Assembly (NCBI GenBank): GCA_022578965.1
Contig: MU401018.1
Location: 1-13,432, forward strand
From: Xylaria sp. FL1777
Lineage: Eukaryota > Ascomycota > Sordariomycetes > Xylariales > Xylariaceae
DNA length: 13,432 bases
Reading direction: 5' to 3'
Below, one piece after another: positions 8,742 through 13,432 of this stretch. The position numbers and the translations under genes were made by a program. Each line of letters opens with the position of its first letter. The stretch's first letter is position 1. The notes under the pieces were generated by a model, which made no database searches, was not told where the DNA came from, and saw nothing but the letters and a program-made list of their open reading frames with translations.

Positions 8742-8749
8742 AGCTATTA
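8742..8749 (-). promoter_or_regulatory. Candidate primer-binding site, central element
   Basis: Three bases inside the 5' LTR the minus strand reads TAATAGCT. Reversing two G-to-A changes gives TGGTAGCT, the complement of the 3' end (AGCTACCA) of filamentous-fungal initiator methionine tRNA as I remember it. The match stops after about 8 positions, so either the site is short or mutation has removed the rest. Position and spacing suit a PBS; the tRNA identity is an inference. Confidence 0.55.
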
Positions 8750-8992
8750 AAATATAATAGACCTATTATATATTAATATAACAGGTTTACTTTTGGAGTT
8801 TTAATTTATAAGTAATAATAAAATTCTTAATAGTAGTCCGTTAAAAAAGTTTTTAAAGTACTTTTATTATTATGCATTAATAAAAGTCTTAAAAAATTAA
8901 AAGTAATAAATATATTAGTGCTTAGCAGTTATAAAAAAATTAATAGCTAAAAAACTAAAACTAAGTAAATAACTAAATACAAAAAATGCATA

Positions 8993-9001
8993 ATTATATA
9001 A
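8993..9001 (-). promoter_or_regulatory. Minus-directed TATA-like motif in 5' LTR (sense promoter candidate)
   Basis: On the minus strand TTATATAAT follows the 26-bp repeats and precedes about 240 bases of presumed R-U5. This is a suitable place for the promoter of the genomic transcript. It is conserved at about 1784-1792 and 11763-11772. No start site can be fixed from sequence. Confidence 0.35.
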
Positions 9002-9037
9002 ACAAAAAAAAAATAAAAAAAATAATAACCCTTTTTA

Positions 9038-9141
9038 GATCATTGTAAGTCTAGTAAGCACTAAATTACCGTAAGCCTAGTAAGCTTTAAATTACCGTAA
9101 GCCTAGTAAGCTTTGGATCACCATAAGCTTAGTAAGCTAAG
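9038..9141. repeat. Four 26-bp tandem repeats in LTR B (least mutated)
   Basis: Units start at 9038, 9064, 9090 and 9116, with the core ATTACCGTAAGCCTAGTAAG. The two middle units are almost identical and keep CCG and GCC, so this copy is nearest to the ancestral repeat. Confidence 0.85.
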
Positions 9142-9148
9142 TAAGTCA

Positions 9149-9156
9149 TCACGTGA
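9149..9156. promoter_or_regulatory. Palindromic E-box TCACGTGA in LTR B
   Basis: CACGTG at 9150-9155, inside the 8-base palindrome TCACGTGA, lies just after the 26-bp repeats. CACGTG is the usual core for bHLH regulators in fungi. In the other two LTRs the same position reads TATATA or TATGTA, as expected after C-to-T and G-to-A change. Function is inferred only. Confidence 0.4.
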
Positions 9157-9247
9157 CTTTAGCTCTAGCTAGCAAAAAAAAAGGTGCACAGTATATATAA
9201 AAGCATTAGGCTGCTTTAAAGGCCACCCCTGTGCTAATTTTATAACA

Positions 9248-9252
9248 GTTAA
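9248..9252. repeat. Target-site duplication GTTAA, right copy
   Basis: This perfect 5-bp copy of 1540-1544 follows the right LTR. Five-base duplications are usual for Ty3/gypsy integrases. Sequence after it continues the interrupted plus-sense host copy with no bases lost. Confidence 0.93.
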
Positions 9253-11523
9253 AACAAAAATGCTATACTAAATAAATTTAAATGCTTTATTTATATAAGT
9301 TAAAATAAATAAACATATAAATACTATTTAAAAGCTTTATAGTTATTAAAACAAATTGCAAAAAAATATATTTGCTATATAAATAATTAAAGTTGTTTAA
9401 TATATAACTTAAAAAAATAGTTTAATTAAAAGTAATAAATAATAAAAAGTAATAAGTTAACGTAGTTAGCAAATTTATAAAACTATAAAAACTTTAAACT
9501 ACTAAAGCTTAAAATATAGCTTAAAAAAAAGTTATATTTAGAAAAATAAAACTATAATTATAAATAGTATAGTTATTAAACCAATTATAAACTATTAAAA
9601 CACTTAGTTGCTAAATAAACTTAAAAAAACAGAACTTATAAAACTTTAAAGTAAAAATAAATAAAATTAAAAGCTATAAAAAATACTACAAAAAAAGAAC
9701 TAATAAAAATAAATAAAATATTTTTATAGCTAAAATTGCTTTAAATGCAACAAAATAAAAAAACATTAATAGTTAGTATAAAAACTAATATGTTTTAAAA
9801 ACTAAAGCTAGCAATTTAACTAATTGCTAAAAGTTACTACTATAATAAAACTATAATAAAAAACAATAATAATATTTTATGCTTAAAAGATTTAAAACAT
9901 AATAAAGTATTATAAAATTATTATATAATATATTATTATTACTAATATTTATTTAACAAATTAAAAAATAATTAGTTTTTTAAACAAATTATAAAAACAA
10001 AAATATAAAACTTTTATAAATTAAAATAGTTAGTTATAACTATAGTTTATTATAAAGATTTATAAAAATTTGCAATATTTAAAAAAAATTTTAACTGCAT
10101 TTATAATATTATTCTAAAAAAATGTAATAATAACTGCTATAAATATTACTAGCTAATTAAAGCATAATTATACTAAAAAATAGTTGCTAAAAGTAAAAAA
10201 GCTTAAAAACTGCAATTTAAAGCTTGCTTAAAAGCAAAAACAAAACAAAATATAACAATATTTAAAGTATTAAATAAAACAAATACTTAAATATTTTACA
10301 AAAAAAAATCAAAAAACAAAATAAGCATTTATTAAAAAAGCAATAAATAGTTAAAAAAACTAAAGCTTTATATAAAGTTTAATATAATAACTAGCAAAAT
10401 TAATTTAAAATTAAACTTATATATTAAAAAAAAAAATATAATATTTTAATTAATTTAAAAGTATAAGCTAATATAATTTTACTTAAAGTAATAAAACAAA
10501 ATAAAATTTTTTAAAAATACAAACAAAAATCCTAAAAAATTAAAAGATTTAATAAAAGTACTTTTAGCTATAATAATAGTTGCATATTTAAAAAAATTAA
10601 ACCTTTTAATATATTTATATAAAAACACAAAAAGCAAATTATATTAAATATTGCTAATATATTTAATTATAATATTATTTTAAAAATACTATAGCTAAAA
10701 ATTAGTAATTTTTTAATTTAATAAAAAGCAAAAACTATTAATTAAAAAAGTAAAAAATAAAGCAAAAAAATTAAAAAAATCGCAAAAAAAATCTTAAACA
10801 AAATACTAAAAGTATATTATAGATTTTACAAACTATTTAAAAAAAGAAAAAAAAAAAAACTTCTTAAATATAGCCTATAAAATTATTACATTTTTATTAA
10901 GAAAAAATGTTAACTAAAGCTTTATTAAGTATATTATATAAGCTTAAACAAAATAAACGCTTTATAGAAATATATTTAAAAAAATTTAGCAAAAAGATTT
11001 TTAAAAAAATTTTAGTTATTTGCTAAATACTTTATAGTGCTAGTACTTAAAATAAAAAATAAAAAACAACTAATTAATAAAGAAAAAAAACCAATATAAT
11101 AAATAATAGTTAATTACTAACTATTAAACATAATTATTATTGCAAATAAATATTTTTTTATTTTGCTAGTAATTATAAAAAAAAACATTAGCTAAGCAAA
11201 ATAGTTTATAATAGTTAATATTTTAAATAAATATTATACTATTAAAATAACTAAAAAAAAAAAATAAAAAACTGTTATATAAACAGTATATAAACTATAT
11301 AAATACATAGTTATGCTATAAAAACTATAAAACGTTTTAGCTAGCTTTTAATATATAATAATAACAATTTTACAGAAGTTTTTAAATAAGTTTGTATTTA
11401 TTTATTTAAATAATATTTTAATTTATTTTAAAACATTAAAAAAATATAAAAAACATATAACTTAAGTATTAAAAATATTTAAACAAGCAAAATTATAACT
11501 TAATACAAAAAAATATATATAGC
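9253..11523 (+). pseudogene. pol: pol remnant of host copy (to RT), truncated by insertion
   Basis: The N-terminal two thirds (9253-11200) should contain protease and the RT fingers but give no motif I trust. From 11223 one frame reads ILNKYYTIKIT (from the LD..AY..IRI type), then KTVI (from KTAF), IVML*KL*NVLASF at 11307-11348 (VMPFGL.NAPASF type), and FVFIYLNNILIY at 11391-11426 with YLNN at 11403-11414 for the catalytic YLDD. It ends with KTLKKYKKH and QAKL*LN. Frame relative to gag is again -1 once the knuckle deletion is allowed for. The remainder of RT, RNase H and integrase is displaced by the inserted element at 11524. Confidence 0.88.
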
Positions 11524-12017
11524 TATAATAAACTTGTTATATATTAATATAACAGGTTTGCTTTTAAGGTTTTAATTTGCAGGTAATAATAGAATTTTTA
11601 ATAGTAGTTCGTTAAAGAGGTTTTTAAGGTATTTTTATTACTATGCATTAATAAAAGTCTTAAAAAATTAAAAGTAATAAATATATTAGTGCTTAGCAGT
11701 TATAAAAAATTAATAGCTAAAAAACTAAAACTAAATAAATAATTAAATATAAAAAGTGCATATTTATATAAACAAAAAAAAGGTAAAAAAAGTAGTAACT
11801 TTTTTTAAATTACTGCAAGTTTAATAAACATTAAATTACTGTAAGCTTAATAAGCTTTAAATTATTATAAGCTTAATAAGCTTTAAATTACTATAAGCTT
11901 AGTAAGCTAAATAAGTTATTATGTAATTTTAGCTTTAGCTAGCAAAAAAAAAAGTGCAAAGTATATATAAAAATATTAAGCTGCTTTAAAAGTTACTTTT
12001 ATGCTAATTTTATAATA
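11524..12017 (-). repeat. 3' LTR of second element (LTR C)
   Basis: This 494-bp LTR is homologous to 1545-2039 and 8753-9247. It shares the terminal palindrome (11533-11556), the minus-directed TATA-like motif (about 11763-11772), the four 26-bp units (11808-11911) and the plus-directed TATATATAAAAA (11962-11973). It is the most eroded of the three across the 26-bp repeats. Confidence 0.92.
11808..11911. repeat. Four 26-bp tandem repeats in LTR C
   Basis: The same four-unit array is present with the same period, with most C converted to T. It shows that the array was present when the family was active. Confidence 0.78.
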
Positions 12018-12033
12018 TTATTTCTTTTTTTTT
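12018..12033 (-). other. Polypurine tract, right-hand element
   Basis: This is the counterpart of 2040-2055. On the minus strand it is an A run with one G (AAAAAAAAAGAAATAA) abutting the LTR. The retained G supports an originally mixed A/G tract. Confidence 0.7.
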
Positions 12034-12088
12034 AGAATTGTTGTTTTAATAATTTTTCGTAAGTATTTTTTCTTTTTTTTTTTTTTGT

Positions 12089-12678
12089 ATGCTATAATAT
12101 TAAGGCGTATTAAAAAAACTAACTGTTTATTTAAAACAAAGTAAAAATTTATTTTTGCTTTTTTTATTAATTTTATTAGCTATAAAATTATGTTTTATTT
12201 TTACTGCTTTAATTAATTATTAACGTGCAAAATAATAAATAATATATTTTATTGTTTTAAATGTATACGTGCTAATTGCTTTTATAATAGATTAAAAGTT
12301 TTAATTAACTTAATTAATAATATAGTTTTTAAACATTGTTGTTTTAAGAAAAAAAAAAAGCAAGCAAAGCAATAGCTATTTTTAGTTTAGAAAAAATTAA
12401 AACAAGCTTAAAATAGCTTTAATTTCGTTTTAAGCAAGTTAGCTTAGTTTTATATATAAAAACGTTTTTTAAAAGCAAAAAGTATTAAAATAGTTTAGCA
12501 AAAGCTTTAGTTTTTAAATAAACTAAACAAAATAAAGCGTATTAAAAAAAAATAAAAAGCGTTAGTAAAAAAGTAAAAACAACAAGAAAAGCAAGCTAAA
12601 GTAGCATAAGCTGCTTTATTTAAGTTTAATTAAAATTTTTTAAGCGTTTTTTTTAAGGTTGATTTTTTTTTTTTAGTT
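12089..12678 (+). pseudogene. Second copy of the possible antisense coding remnant
   Basis: This is a direct copy of 2111-2700 (offset 9978, no net indel). The ATG at 12089 is conserved, and so is the 11-A run before the Gln/Lys-rich part. It keeps KQQEKQAK where the other copy has two stops, and loses Gln codons elsewhere. It has the same orientation and the same position between chromodomain and LTR. It may equally be a non-coding 3' region; there is no recognisable domain. Confidence 0.3.
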
Positions 12679-12679
12679 T

Positions 12680-13432
12680 TAAGCGGTTAAAATATTAGTA
12701 GTAAAACTAATTTATAACTACTTTAGCAGTTTTTAAGTATTTTTTAAGTTTTTAAATATTATTAACATATAAATATTTTTTTTATTTAATAAAATATTTT
12801 AAGTTATTGTTATTTTAACAAAAATCTAGTATATTTTTAATTTTATAGATGTTTTAATTTATTTTTATTTTTAGTTATGTTTTAATAAGTATTTTAATAA
12901 ATGCTAGTTTTAGTAAAAAAATATAAAAAATAAAGTAAATTTACATATTTTTTAGTAATAATAGTTTATAGTTAGTAAGTAAAATAACTTTTTTAATTTT
13001 AAAAAAGCTAAATTTTTTAAATTTTAATTTATTGTTTAGTTGTTTTGTTTTAATTTAAGAAATATTAATGTTTGCATTTTATTTTTGTTATAGCAAATAA
13101 ACTTTGTTTTTTTTTTTAAAAGCTAGTTTTTTAGTTTGTTTTTTGTTATAATATATTAATATTTATTGTTATAAAAACTAAAAACGTAGTTATAGTTTAG
13201 CTTATATTGTTTTAATTTTTATTATAATAGTTTTTGCTTAAGGTGCTATAATTAAAATAATAAGTGCTTTTATTAATGTTTTTTTTTGTTTTTTAATAAT
13301 TGCTTGCTGTTTATAAATAGCTTTATATAAAAATATGTTTATATTTTTGTTTATTAATATATTATATAAAATTTATACTATTAATAATAGTTTTACTTAA
13401 TTGTTTTATTAGTAGTTAATATAACTTTATAA
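12680..13432 (-). pseudogene. pol: pol 3' remnant of second element (integrase C-terminus, chromodomain)
   Basis: This is the minus-strand equivalent of 2702-3454. It begins (at the window edge) just downstream of the integrase catalytic Glu, passes through the GPY/F region near 13001-13012, and ends in the chromodomain at 12691-12847, which reads YFIK*KKYLYVNN with the Trp of KWKGY again a stop. Frame agrees with the central copy. It is broken only by transition-derived stops. Confidence 0.83.

Larger units (their letters stand above)
1545..9247 (-). mobile_element. Full-length RIP-degraded Ty3/gypsy chromovirus (central element)
   Basis: This is a 7703-bp LTR retrotransposon whose sense strand is the minus strand. 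It is bounded by two 495-bp direct LTRs (1545-2039 and 8753-9247) and flanked by the duplication GTTAA. Orientation is set by a primer-binding-like site just inside the right LTR, an A-rich polypurine tract just inside the left LTR, and gag and pol signatures that read only on the minus strand. Domain order is gag-CCHC, RT, RNase H, integrase, GPY/F, chromodomain, which is diagnostic of chromoviruses. Every open frame is broken by TAA/TAG codons that C-to-T or G-to-A changes explain, so the copy is inactive. It is inserted in a plus-sense copy of its own family, seen at 1-1544 and 9248-11523. I do not recognise a named family. Confidence 0.95.
8753..9247 (-). repeat. 5' LTR of central element (LTR B)
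   Basis: This is the 495-bp partner of the left LTR and lies upstream of gag in the minus-strand sense. It would have carried the promoter of the genomic transcript. Its right, outer half is the least eroded stretch of the window: GGCCACCCCTGTG near 9221, ACCGTAAGCCTAG within the 26-bp repeats, and an intact CACGTG at 9150-9155. Differences from the left LTR that I checked are C/T or G/A, so LTR divergence here measures RIP rather than age. On the plus strand the element ends TATAACA immediately before GTTAA. Confidence 0.93.
9248..11523 (+). mobile_element. Plus-sense host copy, continuation through RT
   Basis: This is the reverse complement of 4936-7211 of the central element, again with exactly equal length. 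It starts with the duplicated GTTAA and ends inside RT just after the AKLWLN block, at a ...TATATATAGC sequence where LTR C begins. The rest of the host copy should resume beyond the right-hand element, outside the window. Confidence 0.93.
11524..13432 (-). mobile_element. Second minus-sense chromovirus copy, 3' end only (runs off window)
   Basis: It consists of a 494-bp LTR (11524-12017) followed by a direct copy of 2040-3454 with no net length change. It is inserted in RT of the host copy after ATAGC (11519-11523), the probable left target duplication. Going by the central element, its 5' LTR should end about 7.7 kb from 11524, near 19226 in window coordinates. Confidence 0.92.

Noticed and set aside
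1..11523. A DNA transposon or foldback element with long terminal inverted repeats
   Set aside because: The inverted arms match successive interior parts of the central element and are separated at a 5-bp duplication, so they are two pieces of one interrupted opposite-strand copy, not inverted termini.
1..13432. Mitochondrial or plastid DNA because of extreme AT content
   Set aside because: There are no organelle genes, tRNAs or rRNAs. The whole window is explained as copies of one LTR retrotransposon with transition-type decay, which is a nuclear fungal pattern.

Overview
The window looks like nuclear DNA of a filamentous ascomycete. It is extremely AT-rich, roughly 15-20 % G+C by eye. I see no intact gene. 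It is made of repeat copies that differ from one another almost only by C/T and G/A transitions, the signature of repeat-induced point mutation (RIP) or a similar process. The species cannot be named. An AT-rich isochore or a centromere-like block is the likely setting. All 13.4 kb come from one family of LTR retrotransposon. Translating through RIP-type stop codons identifies it as a Ty3/gypsy chromovirus: gag with a CCHC knuckle, then RT, RNase H, integrase, GPY/F module and a C-terminal chromodomain. Layout: (1) 1-1544 is the 5' internal part (primer site, leader, gag) of an older plus-sense 'host' copy, whose 5' LTR should end about 2 bases left of the window. (2) 1545-9247 is a full-length 7703-bp minus-sense element with two 495-bp LTRs. 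It sits inside the host copy and is flanked by a perfect 5-bp duplication, GTTAA. (3) 9248-11523 is the continuation of the host copy (gag-pol junction, early pol, RT). (4) 11524-13432 is the 3' LTR and 3' end of a second minus-sense element inserted in the RT of the host copy; it runs off the right edge. The central element supplies the uninterrupted reference for both insertion sites. Alignment by position is exact: 1-1544 is the reverse complement of 7207-8750, 9248-11523 of 4936-7211, and 12018-13432 is a direct copy of 2040-3454, all with no net length change. In the central copy one minus-strand frame runs from RT through RNase H and integrase to the chromodomain (about 5200 to 2710). 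Gag is in a different frame, so pol lies in -1 relative to gag. The catalytic Asp and Glu positions that could be located read Asn and Lys, and both chromodomain Trp codons are stops, so the copies are dead. Two features go beyond a standard chromovirus. The LTR carries four 26-bp repeats between two oppositely directed TATA-like motifs. The segment between pol and the 3' LTR switches purine bias to the plus strand and has a possible antisense coding remnant just downstream of the plus-directed TATA. These are the most interesting leads here.
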